A stretch of DNA of 64,000 nucleotides, from assembly GCA_903892565.1 (NCBI GenBank), contig CAITIX010000318.1, positions 18,935-82,934 on the forward strand. Reading direction: 5' to 3'. This document shows positions 8,392-18,434 of the stretch, piece by piece (the first letter of the stretch is position 1; every line of letters begins with the position of its first letter). The position numbers and the translations under genes were made by a program. A model generated the notes under the pieces. That model saw only the letters and a list, made by a program, of their open reading frames with translations, made no database searches and had not been told where the DNA came from. This DNA is from an uncultured Acidobacteriia bacterium. GTDB taxonomy: Bacteria; Acidobacteriota; Terriglobia; Bryobacterales; Bryobacteraceae.

Positions 8392-11037
8392 ATGCGCGTC
8401 CGTTGCGACTGTCATTATATAGGACAGTTTCGCGAAACGAACCTAGTGCTCTCTTCGAATCCCATCGCACTCACGCCCGGAACCATCGTCGCCGCTAGCG
8501 CGCAAGCAAGCCGCCAGTTGCATCGCGATTACGATCGTGCGCGCCAGGCCGAGGGCCGCGCCGTGTGGGACTCGCCCGATATTTTGCCGCGCGACGCCTG
8601 GATGCGCAGAATGTGGCAGGAGTGCGCGTGGAAAGATCCTTCCAAGACGCCGGTCCTGTTGACGCGCTGGCAGGAACTCGCGTTATGGGAAGAATCCATC
8701 GCGTCGATCGAGCGGGACATTCTGCTGAACTCCAGTGCGACGGCCGGGATGGCGTCGCAAGCCTGGGAGCTCCTTCATTCGTGGGTTTATATGGGGGAAG
8801 CGCCGCTCGATTTCACGGCGTTCGACGCGTCCGAAGACAGCGAGGCGTTTCGTTCGTGGATGTCCCGCGTGCGCAAGAAGCTCCGTGAGCGGGATTGGAT
8901 TACACGCGCGGAGTTGCCCGATGCCTTGCGTGCGCGCGTTAGCTTAGACGTGGCGTTAGCCGCCGTGCCCCTGACGCTTTTTGGATTCGACGAACTTTCT
9001 CCGGCCGATCGTCGCTTGTTCGATGCTTGCGGCGTTCACGAAGTTGCGCCACTACCCTTGCACTCGCACGTCGCACAGATGGCTTGTCGCGATGCCGCCG
9101 ATGAATGGACCAGGGCCGCCGCTTGGGCGCGCAAAACGCTGGAGCGACAACCTGGCGCACAAATCGGGATACTCATTCCGGGCTTGGCTCCGGTGGTTGC
9201 CACCGTGGAGCGAATCTTCGACGACGTCCTGCATCCGTCGTTTGGATTTGCAGAGCAGGACTGCGGTGGTCGCAAAGCGTTTGCTATTTCCGCGGGCGAA
9301 TCGTTGGCCACCTGCCCGATGATCGCGGCGGCATTATCGATTCTGCGCCTCGTCAACGGATTGCCGCGCGAAGAAGCGGCCCCATTGTGGAGATCGCCAT
9401 TCCTGGGTATCGACGCGGAAGAAGGCGCAAAGCTCGACGTGGAGCTTCGGCTTAAGAATGCGGACGACATTCGTTTGACGAGGCATCCCGTGGAGCGCCG
9501 CTTTCCCGCGCTGGCCGCGGCAGCGCGAGCACTGCCGGAACGCGCAAAGCCCAGCGCGTGGAGTAGCGAATTCTCACGGCTGCTGAAGTCCGCCGGCTGG
9601 CCTGGCCCCCGCACGCTCACGTCGCAGGAATATCAAACGCTGGAAGCGTGGAAAGACTTGCTCTCGGAGTTCGCGCAACTGGACATCGTGATGGATTCCC
9701 TTTCCTGCGCATCCGCCGTATCGCGGCTGGAGCGAATGGCCGCGGCCGGCACTGCGCCAGCGCATGCGGACTCGGAGCCCGTGCAGATCCTCGATCTGGC
9801 GCATTCGGAAGGCACGCGCTTTGATGCGTTGTGGATCGCCGGATTACACGCAGCGGCTTGGCCGCAGCGCGCCAAACCGAATCCGTTCCTTCCGCTGGCC
9901 CTGCAGCGGCGGATGGGAATGCCGGGATCTTCCGCCGATCGCGAATTTGAAGCGGCGAGGCGTGTTGTCAATCGGCTGTTTTACTCGGCCTCTGAAGTGG
10001 TTTGCAGCTATCCGGCGCACGCGGCAGGTGAGGATCGGCAACCCAGTCCATTCATAGCGTTGCTGCCTTCGTTGCAGGAGTCCTATGCGGCCGATACTGC
10101 CGCCAGCCGTGTGTTCGCGATGGCGCCGCGCCTGGAACCCAGGCCCGTGGAAGCGAATCTGTCACTGCCGGAAGGCGAAGTGCAACGCGGAGGATCCCAG
10201 GTCCTGGCCGATCAGTCTGCCTGTCCTTTCCGTGCGTTCGCGGTTCATCGTCTGCGCGCCAAAGAGTTGGGCGAGCCGGATGTCGGCTTGGCTGCCTTGG
10301 ATCGCGGGAACCTGGCCCATCGCGTGTTGCAGCTTCTGTGGGACGATCTGCAAACGCAGGCGAATCTCCTGGCGTTGCCGTCGGATGAACTGGAGCGCCG
10401 GAGTCGCTCGTACGTTGAGCGAGCGTTGCAGGAATACGTCGCGAAACAGGAAGCCTCTGTTGCACTCGAAACGTTTCGGCACTTGGAGCAGGGGCGCTTG
10501 GAAAGCCTTGTGCGGAGGTGGCTGGAGGAAGTAGAAATAAAGCGCCCGCCCTTTCGCGTCATTGATCGCGAGAAAGACAGGCGCGTGACTGTCGAGGGGT
10601 TGCAGTTGGAACTTCGCGTCGATCGCATCGATCACTATGATGGCGACGGTTCCGGTGCCGGCGCGCACGCGATCATCGACTACAAAACGTCGAAACAGCT
10701 CAGCACAAATATGTGGCTCGGGGATCGTCCGGAAGCGCCGCAACTTCCGCTATATGCCGTCACCAGCCTGACCAGCGGGCTGTTGATCTCGGAAATTGCG
10801 TTTGGACAGCTGACCACAGGTTCCGTGGCTTGGAAATCGGTGCAGGGCGCCGAGCTCCAGCAGCATCTTCCGCAATGGCGCGCCGTAGTGCATAAGCTCG
10901 CGCGGGATTTCCGGCAAGGCCACGCCGAGGTGGATCCACGAGAGAAGCCGAATCCCTGCGAACGATGCAAGCTTCATGCGCTCTGTCGCGTGCGGGAATG
11001 GAAGCTGGAATCGCTCGAGGAGGCTGACGATGAGTAG
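8392..11037 (+). CDS. AddB-like helicase/PD-(D/E)XK nuclease, probable DNA repair protein
   Basis: An 881-residue protein of the 'probable DNA repair protein' type that pairs with an AddA/RecB-like helicase. N-terminal part (ALTPGTIVAASAQASRQLH onward) is the inactivated helicase-like region. Around residues 460-480 is VQILDLAHSEGTRFDALWIA, the AddB counterpart of helicase motif V. The C-terminal PD-(D/E)XK nuclease shows FRAFAVHRL, LELRVDRIDHY and AIIDYKTSK, then the iron-sulphur-type cysteines NPCERCKLHALCRV. The real start may be GTG 8446, since residues 1-18 look non-coding and overlap a possible -10 element. It overlaps the next gene by eight bases. Processes double-strand DNA ends for recombination. 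Confidence 0.85.
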   Translation: MRVRCDCHYIGQFRETNLVLSSNPIALTPGTIVAASAQASRQLHRDYDRARQAEGRAVWDSPDILPRDAWMRRMWQECAWKDPSKTPVLLTRWQELALWEESIASIERDILLNSSATAGMASQAWELLHSWVYMGEAPLDFTAFDASEDSEAFRSWMSRVRKKLRERDWITRAELPDALRARVSLDVALAAVPLTLFGFDELSPADRRLFDACGVHEVAPLPLHSHVAQMACRDAADEWTRAAAWARKTLERQPGAQIGILIPGLAPVVATVERIFDDVLHPSFGFAEQDCGGRKAFAISAGESLATCPMIAAALSILRLVNGLPREEAAPLWRSPFLGIDAEEGAKLDVELRLKNADDIRLTRHPVERRFPALAAAARALPERAKPSAWSSEFSRLLKSAGWPGPRTLTSQEYQTLEAWKDLLSEFAQLDIVMDSLSCASAVSRLERMAAAGTAPAHADSEPVQILDLAHSEGTRFDALWIAGLHAAAWPQRAKPNPFLPLALQRRMGMPGSSADREFEAARRVVNRLFYSASEVVCSYPAHAAGEDRQPSPFIALLPSLQESYAADTAASRVFAMAPRLEPRPVEANLSLPEGEVQRGGSQVLADQSACPFRAFAVHRLRAKELGEPDVGLAALDRGNLAHRVLQLLWDDLQTQANLLALPSDELERRSRSYVERALQEYVAKQEASVALETFRHLEQGRLESLVRRWLEEVEIKRPPFRVIDREKDRRVTVEGLQLELRVDRIDHYDGDGSGAGAHAIIDYKTSKQLSTNMWLGDRPEAPQLPLYAVTSLTSGLLISEIAFGQLTTGSVAWKSVQGAELQQHLPQWRAVVHKLARDFRQGHAEVDPREKPNPCERCKLHALCRVREWKLESLEEADDE

Positions 11038-14000
11038 TCCCGCTTATCGCCCTTCGCCTGATGAGGCCCAGCGCAGGGAAGCAATCGATCCCCACAAATC
11101 GTTCCTGGTGCAGGCGCCCGCAGGCTCTGGCAAAACGGAATTGTTGATGCAACGGTTCCTGTGCTTGCTTGCGCAAGTGGAGCGCCCCGAGTCCATCGTT
11201 GCGATCACCTTCACGCGCAAAGCCGCCGGCGAAATGGTGCAGCGGATCCTCAAGGCCTTACGCGATGCGCGGGACGAAGCGCAGCCAGGAGATCGATCCC
11301 GTGAGCGTAAGCCGCATGAACAGTTCACTCGTTCGCTCGCCCAAGCCGCATTGCAGAGGGATCGCGAACAAGGGTGGAATTTATTGGATCATCCCGCGCG
11401 CTTGCGCGTGCAGACGATCGATTCGCTGTGCGTCGCGATCGCCGCCGAGATGCCCTGGCTTGCGCGTCTGGGCGGAATGCCCGGCATTGAGGAAAAGGCT
11501 GGCGATCTCTATAACGAAGCGGCCAGGCGCACCGTTTTACTCGCGGGCGACTCCGAGCATGGCGGAGCGATTTCCGGACTGCTCCGCCAGGTGGACAACG
11601 ATGCGGCGCGTGCTCGTGATCTGATCGCCTCGCAGCTGCGTACGCGCGAGCAGTGGATGCCGCTCTTCATTGCCGCGTCGCAGCAGTCTGCCCGCGAACT
11701 ATTGGAAGAAGCCTTGCGGCGCCTGTCGGAACGAACGTGCGCAGCGGCCGCTCGGCTGGTTCCGCTGGAAACGCGAGAACAGTGGATGGATCTCGCGCGC
11801 TTCAAGGGCCACCCGGTAGTGTCTTGGCCCACGGAGCGAGTGGAGTGGGAGCCGCTTCTTGAGCTCGTCCTAAAAAAAGACGGCAGCTTGCGCAAGCGCT
11901 TTACGACGACCGAAGGTTTTCCGTCCGGCAATCCTGTGCGCAAACAGCAAGTCAACGCGCTCGCGGAGACGCTGGCCAGTATTCCGGGACTGCCGGATGC
12001 GCTCGCCGATCTTCGTGACGTTCCGCCCGTGCGCTATTCCGACCAGCAATGGCAGGCCACGTTGGCTCTCCTCGATTCGTTGAAATTGGCCGTCGGGCAA
12101 TTGCGCGAAGTCTTCCGTGAACAAGGGGTCGCCGATTTTGCGGAGATCGGAATGGCTGCGCGCCACGCTCTCGGCGATGACGAGCAAGCCACAGAGCTCG
12201 CCTTCCATTTGGATTCGCGCATCGATCATTTACTGGTTGACGAATTTCAAGACACGTCACGCGGGCAGCTCGATTTGGTTTGTCGACTCATCGCGAATTG
12301 GACGCCGGGGGATGGGCGCACGCTTTTCCTGGTGGGCGATCCCATGCAGTCGATTTATCGCTTCCGCCAAGCTGAGGTCGGCATCTTTTGGGAGACGCGA
12401 GAACGCGGCATCGGTCACTTGCGGCCCAATCCATTGAGCTTGATCTCGAACTATCGTTCGCATCCGGGCCTCGTAGGCCGCGTGAACGCAATCTTTGAAC
12501 AGCTGTTTCCAGAGCAGGAGGATTCGGCGGTCGGCGCGGTCCCGTTTCATGCGTCGGAGGCTTTTAACACGGTGGTCCGCGGCGGAGTAACGGTTCACGG
12601 ATTCCTCACGGGCGAGGATCACAGGGAAGCGGAACGTGTTGTGGCGCTAATCCGGCAGGCGCAAGAGCAAGCGCCGGAACAAACTATCGCCGTTCTGGTG
12701 CGCGCCCGCACGCATTTGCCGTGGATTGTGGATGCGCTGAAGTCCGCCCAGATGCCATTTCAAGCCGTGGATATTGATCCACTCGCGCAGCGGACTGTCG
12801 TTTTGGATTTGCTCGCGTTGACGCGTGCGATGTTGCATCGCGCCGATCGCATCGCTTGGCTTGCGGTGTTGCGTGCGCCGTGGTGCGGCCTGCAACTCGT
12901 CGATCTGGAAAAGCTGAGCCGCGGAGAAACATCCATTTGGAGTGCTCTCCAAGATACGAGCGCTCTCACCGAAGATGGACAGGCGCGGGCCGGCAAACTG
13001 CGCGATGTTTTGGGCGCCGCGTTTGAAGAGCGTGCGCGCTGGCCTCTGCGCCGCTGGGTGGAGCGCGTGTGGATCGAACTCGGAGGTCCTGCATGCCTTG
13101 CGGCCGATGCCAGTGCATTTGCAGATGCCCGTGCCTACTTCGATCATTTGGAAACGTATCAATCCGGGTCCGATCTGGTGGACTTGCCGCAGTTCGAGGC
13201 CGGGCTTGCCGAGCTCTATGCGCAGCCCGATCCTCATGCGACTGAGCGCCTACAGATCATGACGATTCACAAAGCCAAGGGCCTGGAATTCGATACCGTG
13301 ATCGTCGCCGGCCTGGGACGCACGGAGAAGGCCGATGATCGGCAGCTTGTCTTGTTTCACGAATGGGGCGAGGCGGACGAAGTCGAGCGTTTGATCGCTC
13401 CGATTCCGGAGCAAAGCGTGCCGGAGCCGGACGCCAAAGATCCGCTATACAGCTATTTAAGGGACCAGGACAAGCGCAAGAGCAGACTGGAAAGAGTCCG
13501 CTTGTTGTACGTGGCGGCCACGCGTGCGAAGCAGAACCTGCATTTTTTGGGGCAAGTGAAAGTCAGTAAGAAAGGGCTGTCGCCGGATTCGCGATCCATG
13601 CTCGCGGATTTGTGGCGCGCGTTGACCGAAGAAGAGCGTGCACGCTTCGCGGCGTCCAACGATGTTGCGTCAAGTGCAGTCGCGCCCGCCGGATCCATCG
13701 ACCTTGACGCGAATCCTGAACCGTCCATTCGCTTGTCGCGGTTGCCTCGTTCCTGGATGCCGCCCCTGCTGCCCGCAAACTTGTCCCAAGGGCCTCCGTT
13801 GCAACGCGCGCACGAGCCTACGTTCGAATGGGTCGGCGATAGCCTGCGCATCGCGGGCACCGTGGTGCACGAGCTGTTGCGGCGAGTTCCCGATGGACGC
13901 CGCGCCTCGGACACGGCCATGGACATTCCGGCACCGTCAGTCCTGCGCCGTTTGCTGGCGCACGCAGGCGTGCTCCCCTCGGAGATGACGATGACCCTGC

Positions 14001-14353
14001 GCCGCGTGACCGAAGCGCTCGGTCGCATGCAAAAGAGTGACCGCGCCCGTTGGATTCTCGAAGATCATCGGGACGCTCGCGCGGAGTACGCCATCAGCGG
14101 CGTCGAGAAGGGCGAATTCATCCGAGGCAAGGTGGATCGCACGTTCATCGATCAGCACGGCACGCGTTGGATTGTCGATTTCAAGACCAGTATTCACGAA
14201 GGCGGCGCGCTGGAGGATTTTCTCGATGAACAACAACGTCGCTATCGGGAGCAATTGGAGCGCTATGCGCGATTGCTTGCGCCCCTGGGGCAGCCTGTCC
14301 GCGTGGGCCTGTATTTCCCGCTGCTCGACGAATGGCGGGAGTGGGCCCCTTGA
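11030..14353 (+). CDS. AddA/RecB-like UvrD-family helicase-nuclease
   Basis: ATG 11030 has GGAGG seven bases upstream and removes 18 track residues that lie in the previous gene. The 1107-residue protein has Walker A APAGSGKTELLMQRF near residue 32, motif Ia ITFTRKAAGEMVQR, Walker B LLVDEFQDTSRGQ, motif III FLVGDPMQSIYRFRQAEV, motif IV SNYRSHPGL, motif V MTIHKAKGLEFDTVIVAGL and motif VI RVRLLYVAATRAKQN. The C-terminal nuclease shows RGKVDRTFIDQHGTRWIVDF followed by KTS. It forms an ATP-dependent end-resecting complex with the overlapping upstream protein, replacing RecBCD. Same-family members are sometimes labelled UvrD/Rep helicase only. Confidence 0.92.
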   Translation: MSSPAYRPSPDEAQRREAIDPHKSFLVQAPAGSGKTELLMQRFLCLLAQVERPESIVAITFTRKAAGEMVQRILKALRDARDEAQPGDRSRERKPHEQFTRSLAQAALQRDREQGWNLLDHPARLRVQTIDSLCVAIAAEMPWLARLGGMPGIEEKAGDLYNEAARRTVLLAGDSEHGGAISGLLRQVDNDAARARDLIASQLRTREQWMPLFIAASQQSARELLEEALRRLSERTCAAAARLVPLETREQWMDLARFKGHPVVSWPTERVEWEPLLELVLKKDGSLRKRFTTTEGFPSGNPVRKQQVNALAETLASIPGLPDALADLRDVPPVRYSDQQWQATLALLDSLKLAVGQLREVFREQGVADFAEIGMAARHALGDDEQATELAFHLDSRIDHLLVDEFQDTSRGQLDLVCRLIANWTPGDGRTLFLVGDPMQSIYRFRQAEVGIFWETRERGIGHLRPNPLSLISNYRSHPGLVGRVNAIFEQLFPEQEDSAVGAVPFHASEAFNTVVRGGVTVHGFLTGEDHREAERVVALIRQAQEQAPEQTIAVLVRARTHLPWIVDALKSAQMPFQAVDIDPLAQRTVVLDLLALTRAMLHRADRIAWLAVLRAPWCGLQLVDLEKLSRGETSIWSALQDTSALTEDGQARAGKLRDVLGAAFEERARWPLRRWVERVWIELGGPACLAADASAFADARAYFDHLETYQSGSDLVDLPQFEAGLAELYAQPDPHATERLQIMTIHKAKGLEFDTVIVAGLGRTEKADDRQLVLFHEWGEADEVERLIAPIPEQSVPEPDAKDPLYSYLRDQDKRKSRLERVRLLYVAATRAKQNLHFLGQVKVSKKGLSPDSRSMLADLWRALTEEERARFAASNDVASSAVAPAGSIDLDANPEPSIRLSRLPRSWMPPLLPANLSQGPPLQRAHEPTFEWVGDSLRIAGTVVHELLRRVPDGRRASDTAMDIPAPSVLRRLLAHAGVLPSEMTMTLRRVTEALGRMQKSDRARWILEDHRDARAEYAISGVEKGEFIRGKVDRTFIDQHGTRWIVDFKTSIHEGGALEDFLDEQQRRYREQLERYARLLAPLGQPVRVGLYFPLLDEWREWAP

Positions 14354-14382
14354 TAGAAGGCGCGTGATCCGCCTGCATCTAC

Positions 14383-14910
14383 TTATCCGCAAGCATTTAC
14401 CAGGATGAAAGCGATCCGGCACGGAACATTTCCACGATTCGCCCACGCATGATTCGTGGCCTGTTGCACGATCACGTCGCCCGCCGTGAGGTGCACGTCT
14501 TCTTCATCCAGCAGCATATCGACTTCCCCCGATAGAATTACCGCGTAGTCGATACTATTCGTCCGATGCATGCCGGGATGCCTTGGATTGTCCTTCTGCG
14601 CGCCCTCCGGCGCCAGCTTCATCTGCCGCATCGCCTGGCGACGAGCTTCCTCCGTCGCCGTGATCGTTTGTTCCGGCGCGAGTTCGATGACGCGAAAGAT
14701 GGTTCCGTTCGGCGGCGGCGCAATGCCCACCTGCGGCAAGTCGCTGCTCGTCGCGCGAACTTGCGGAGGCGACGAATCTGTCACCCACAATAAAGTTGGT
14801 GCGATGCCCAGTTCCGGTCGCCCGTGCGCGGCAAGCGTTTCGTCACTGAGGACGATCGCCTTGCCGTTGGCATCCTTGCCGGTGACGACCCTGCGTGTCG
14901 AAGTGGGCAT
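14383..14910 (-). CDS. Cupin-domain protein
   Basis: The 175-residue protein has a single cupin barrel in its C-terminal half: the conserved MHRTNSIDYAVILSGEVDML (motif 1 region) followed by HLTAGDVIVQQATNHAWANR (motif 2, with PGMH before). The N-terminal half (VVTGKDANGKAIVLSDE) matches cupins that accompany aromatic or hydroxy-acid catabolism. Ligands are probably the His of GMHRT, the Glu of SGEV and the His of NHAW. The substrate is not readable. It lies 18 bases downstream of the dehydrogenase on the same strand, so they may be co-transcribed and share a small organic-acid pathway. Confidence 0.8.
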   Translation of the reverse strand: MPTSTRRVVTGKDANGKAIVLSDETLAAHGRPELGIAPTLLWVTDSSPPQVRATSSDLPQVGIAPPPNGTIFRVIELAPEQTITATEEARRQAMRQMKLAPEGAQKDNPRHPGMHRTNSIDYAVILSGEVDMLLDEEDVHLTAGDVIVQQATNHAWANRGNVPCRIAFILVNACG

Positions 14911-14928
14911 CGCTTTATGGAACGCTGC

Positions 14929-15999
14929 CTAGACCGAGGCCAACGCTTCGACCACAGCCTTGCCGATATCCGTGGTGCTGGCCTTGCCGCCCATGTCCGG
15001 CGTGCGCGGTCCGTGCTCGGTGACGATTTCAATCGCTTTCACGATCGCGTCGCCTGCGGCCGGATATCCCAGATGATCAAGCATCATCGCGCCGCTCCAA
15101 ATTTGTCCAATCGGATTCGCGATGCCCTTGCCGTAAATATCCGGAGCAGAGCCGTGCACGGGTTCGAACAGGGAAGGGAATTTGCGCTCAGGATTTATGT
15201 TGCCCGATGGCGCAATCGCCACTGTGCCCGTACACGCGGGACCAAGGTCCGAGAGAATGTCGCCAAATAAATTGGACGCCACTACAACGTCGAACCAATG
15301 CGGATTGCGCACGAAATGCGCCGTCAAGATGTCGATGTGGAATTTGTCCTGTTTCACGTCGGGATAGTTTTTCGCCATCTCCGCCACGCGTTCGTCCCAG
15401 TAAGGCATCGAAATAAAAATGCCGTTCGATTTCGTCGCCGAGGTCAGATGCTTCTTCGGGCGGCGCTGGGCCAACTCGAACGCGAACTTCACCACGCGAT
15501 CCACGCCCAAGCGGGAGAACACGGTTTCCTGCAGCACCACTTCGCGATCCGTGCCCGGGAAAATCTTTCCACCCACCGAAGAATATTCGCCTTCTGTGTT
15601 TTCGCGGACGACGTAAAAATCGATCTCGCCCGGTTTGCGATTCGCCAGTGGGCTGGGGATACCCGGCATCAAGCGCACGGGACGCAGGTTGACGTATTGA
15701 TCGAACTCGCGGCGGAACAGGAGCAAGGAGCCCCACAAGGAAATATGATCGGGGACCTTCGCGGGCCAGCCGACGGCTCCGAAGAAGATTGCGTCGTGCC
15801 CGCCGATCAATTCCTTCCAGTTATCCGGCATCATTTTGCCGTGCTTCAAATAATAGTCGCAGCTGGAGAAATCGAAGTGATCGTAGTGTAGATCGATCCC
15901 GAACTTCGCGGCCGCCGCGTCCAGTACGCGCAGCCCTTCTGGAACTACTTCGTTGCCGATGCCGTCCCCTGGAATGACGGCGATTCTGTGTTTGGACAT
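14929..15999 (-). CDS. Tartrate/D-malate-type decarboxylating dehydrogenase
   Basis: From ATG 15999 the 356-residue product begins MSKHRIAVIPGDGIGNEVVP, the family N-terminus; the track start adds 12 unlikely residues. It belongs to the isocitrate/isopropylmalate dehydrogenase family: substrate Arg residues in the LLLFRREFDQYVNLRPVRL stretch, VVRENTEGEYS, the catalytic Lys in TSATKSNGI, the metal-binding Asp in FGDILSDLGP, and HGSAPDIYGKGIANP for NAD. VNLRPVRLMPG and AIFFGAVGWPAKVPDHISLW point to tartrate or D-malate dehydrogenase and away from LeuB, which normally sits with leuCD (absent here). NAD- and Mn-dependent, cytoplasmic. Exact substrate uncertain. Confidence 0.85.
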   Translation of the reverse strand: MSKHRIAVIPGDGIGNEVVPEGLRVLDAAAAKFGIDLHYDHFDFSSCDYYLKHGKMMPDNWKELIGGHDAIFFGAVGWPAKVPDHISLWGSLLLFRREFDQYVNLRPVRLMPGIPSPLANRKPGEIDFYVVRENTEGEYSSVGGKIFPGTDREVVLQETVFSRLGVDRVVKFAFELAQRRPKKHLTSATKSNGIFISMPYWDERVAEMAKNYPDVKQDKFHIDILTAHFVRNPHWFDVVVASNLFGDILSDLGPACTGTVAIAPSGNINPERKFPSLFEPVHGSAPDIYGKGIANPIGQIWSGAMMLDHLGYPAAGDAIVKAIEIVTEHGPRTPDMGGKASTTDIGKAVVEALASV

Positions 16000-16148
16000 C
16001 TCTAGCAGATTAGCATTTCGATGGCGGATCGCCACCGCGGCCTGCTCGCGCCTAACCCGCGCCTAACCCGGGAGACACCCACGAATCCCTGTGCTAGTAT
16101 CCCGGCTTGAGGTGTCTTTCTAATTCGTGAAGAAGGAGTGTACGTCCC

Positions 16149-18245
16149 GTGAAACTATACGAAACAAAAGATATCCGGAATGTTGCTCTGGCCGGCCATG
16201 GCCATTCCGGAAAGACTTCTCTGGCGGCGGCGATGTTGTTTGCCGCAGGAGCCACCAGCCGATTCACGCGAGTCGATGAAGGCAACACCATTACGGATTT
16301 CGACGACGAAGAGATCCAGCGCAAAATCACGATCTCCACAGGCGTTGCCTCTGCGGAGTGGGCCAAGAAAAAAATAAATATCCTCGATACACCCGGCTTC
16401 AATATTTTTATCAACGATACGAAAGCGTCCATGATTGCGGCCGATGCGGCTTTGATCGTCGTCGATGGCGTCGGCGGAGTTGCCGTGCAAACGGAAAAGG
16501 TCTGGACGTTCGCCGAGGAGTTCAAGCTTCCACGAGCCATCCTCATCAATAAATTGGACCGCGAACATTCTGGATTTGCGCGCACGCTCGAGAGCGTTCA
16601 GGGGGCCTTCGGGCGCGCCGCTGTTCCCATCCATCTGCCCATCGGCGAGGAGAAGGATTTCAAGGGCATTGTGGACTTGGTGCGCATGAAGGCCTACACG
16701 TACACGCCGGATGGGGATGGCCGCGGCAAGGAAGGCGACATCCCGGACGATCTCGCGGAAGCCGCGAAAAAAGCGCACGAAGTGCTGGTAGAGCTGGTCG
16801 CCGAAGGGAACGACGCGCTGCTTGAGGAATTTTTCGCAACCGGAACACTGCCCGTCGAACATATTAATGACGGCTTGCGCGAAGCGATTCACCAATTGCG
16901 GATCTTCCCCGTCCTGTGCGCGTCGGCGCTCCATAATATTGGCACCGATCTCTTGCTCGATTTTGTCGCCCAACATTTTCCGAATCCCGCCGAGCGGGGC
17001 CCCTGGAGCGGAACCCTGAACGGTGCGGACACCCAACGGTGCGTGAAAGACTCCGAGCCCGTTTCCGCGTTCGTATTTAAAACCATTGCCGATCCCTTTG
17101 CCGGGCGTGTTTCCTATTTCAAAGTAATTTCCGGCGTTTTACGGAATGACGCCAATCTGACGAATCCTCGCAATAATTCTGCCGAACGGCTTTCGCACCT
17201 TGGGACCATTGCCGGCAAAACGCTTCCCGCGGTGACGGAGCTTCACGCGGGCGATATCGGCGGTGTTGCCAAGTTAAAGGACGTACTGACGGGCGATACG
17301 CTCAGCGAGAAGAACTCGCCCATCGCCTACACCGCCGTACATTTGCCGGAGCCTTCCATCGCCTACGCCATTGCCGCGAAAACGCGCAACGACGAAGATC
17401 GCATGGGAAATGCCGTCCACAAAATTCTGGAAGAAGATCAATCCTTGCGCTTTTACCGCGATCCCCAGACGAAAGAGTTCTTGCTGGCCGGCGCGGGTCA
17501 ACAACATCTGGAAATCATCGTCAGCCGGCTGAAGAAGCGCTACCACGTGGACGTCGAACTGCACTCGCCGAAGATTCCCTATCGCGAGACCATCCGTGGA
17601 AAAGCCGAAGTGCAAGGCCGCCACAAAAAGCAAACGGGCGGCCACGGGCAATTTGGAGATTGCTGGATTCGACTGGAACCTCTGCCGCGCGGCGGCAAGT
17701 TTGCTTTCGCCAACGAAGTCTTCGGCGGCGCGATTCCCAAGAATTTTATTCCCGCCATTGAAAAAGGAATCGTCGAAACAGCGGAAAGAGGTTTTCTCGC
17801 CGGATTCCCGGTCGTCGATTTCAAGGTCACCGTGTACGACGGCTCTTATCACGACGTCGATTCGTCTGAAATGTCCTTCAAGATGGCCGCACGCAAGGCC
17901 TTCAAGGCCGCCATGGAGACGGCCAAGCCCACGCTGCTGGAGCCCGTCATGCACGTCGAAGTTCAGGCTCCTGTGGAATTTGCGGGCGATCTCATGGGCG
18001 ATATGAATGGCCGCCGCGGACGCATCTCCGGCATGGAAACCAAAGGAAGCACACAAGTTATCCGTGCACAAGCTCCCATGGCCGAGATGCTCAATTATCA
18101 GAACGACCTGATTTCCATGACTCAGGGTCGGGCCTCCTTTACCATGGAATTCGATCATTACGACTTCGTTCCCGCCTTGCAGGCGGAGAAGATCGTCGCT
18201 GCCGCCAAAGCCTCCAAGACAGGCGAAGAAGAGGAGGAGGAGTAA
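16149..18245 (+). CDS. EF-G-like translational GTPase (EF-G2 type)
   Basis: GTG 16149 is supported by AAGGAG about ten bases upstream. The 698-residue product has all EF-G domains: G1 GHGHSGKTSLA, G3 DTPGF at residues 80-84, G4 NKLDRE, domain II (FAGRVSYFKVISGVL), domain III (HLEIIVSRLKKRYHVDVEL), domain IV and V (HDVDSSEMSFKMAARKAFKA; GRISGMETKGSTQVIRAQAP). The His that follows DTPG in canonical EF-G and activates water is Phe here, a change typical of the EF-G2 side lineage. It is a single-gene unit without rpsL/rpsG/tuf neighbours, so it is a paralogue, not the housekeeping fusA. The C-terminus ends in a Glu run. Confidence 0.88.
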   Translation: MKLYETKDIRNVALAGHGHSGKTSLAAAMLFAAGATSRFTRVDEGNTITDFDDEEIQRKITISTGVASAEWAKKKINILDTPGFNIFINDTKASMIAADAALIVVDGVGGVAVQTEKVWTFAEEFKLPRAILINKLDREHSGFARTLESVQGAFGRAAVPIHLPIGEEKDFKGIVDLVRMKAYTYTPDGDGRGKEGDIPDDLAEAAKKAHEVLVELVAEGNDALLEEFFATGTLPVEHINDGLREAIHQLRIFPVLCASALHNIGTDLLLDFVAQHFPNPAERGPWSGTLNGADTQRCVKDSEPVSAFVFKTIADPFAGRVSYFKVISGVLRNDANLTNPRNNSAERLSHLGTIAGKTLPAVTELHAGDIGGVAKLKDVLTGDTLSEKNSPIAYTAVHLPEPSIAYAIAAKTRNDEDRMGNAVHKILEEDQSLRFYRDPQTKEFLLAGAGQQHLEIIVSRLKKRYHVDVELHSPKIPYRETIRGKAEVQGRHKKQTGGHGQFGDCWIRLEPLPRGGKFAFANEVFGGAIPKNFIPAIEKGIVETAERGFLAGFPVVDFKVTVYDGSYHDVDSSEMSFKMAARKAFKAAMETAKPTLLEPVMHVEVQAPVEFAGDLMGDMNGRRGRISGMETKGSTQVIRAQAPMAEMLNYQNDLISMTQGRASFTMEFDHYDFVPALQAEKIVAAAKASKTGEEEEEE

Positions 18246-18434
18246 CCCGGGTAGTACTCGGAAGCCATTCCGTTGGGGCGGGCCGGGCATCAAAATCGAC
18301 TCCGTTTTGTCGCCTAAGTTCTTCGAATAGATTCTGTTGCGGAAAAAATCATAAACGGTTAGAACTGTTTCGCGGCTCGAATTTGCATTTGGTTTACCGC
18401 ACCAGTAATGGTAAGTTAAGTACCTGGAGGCAAA

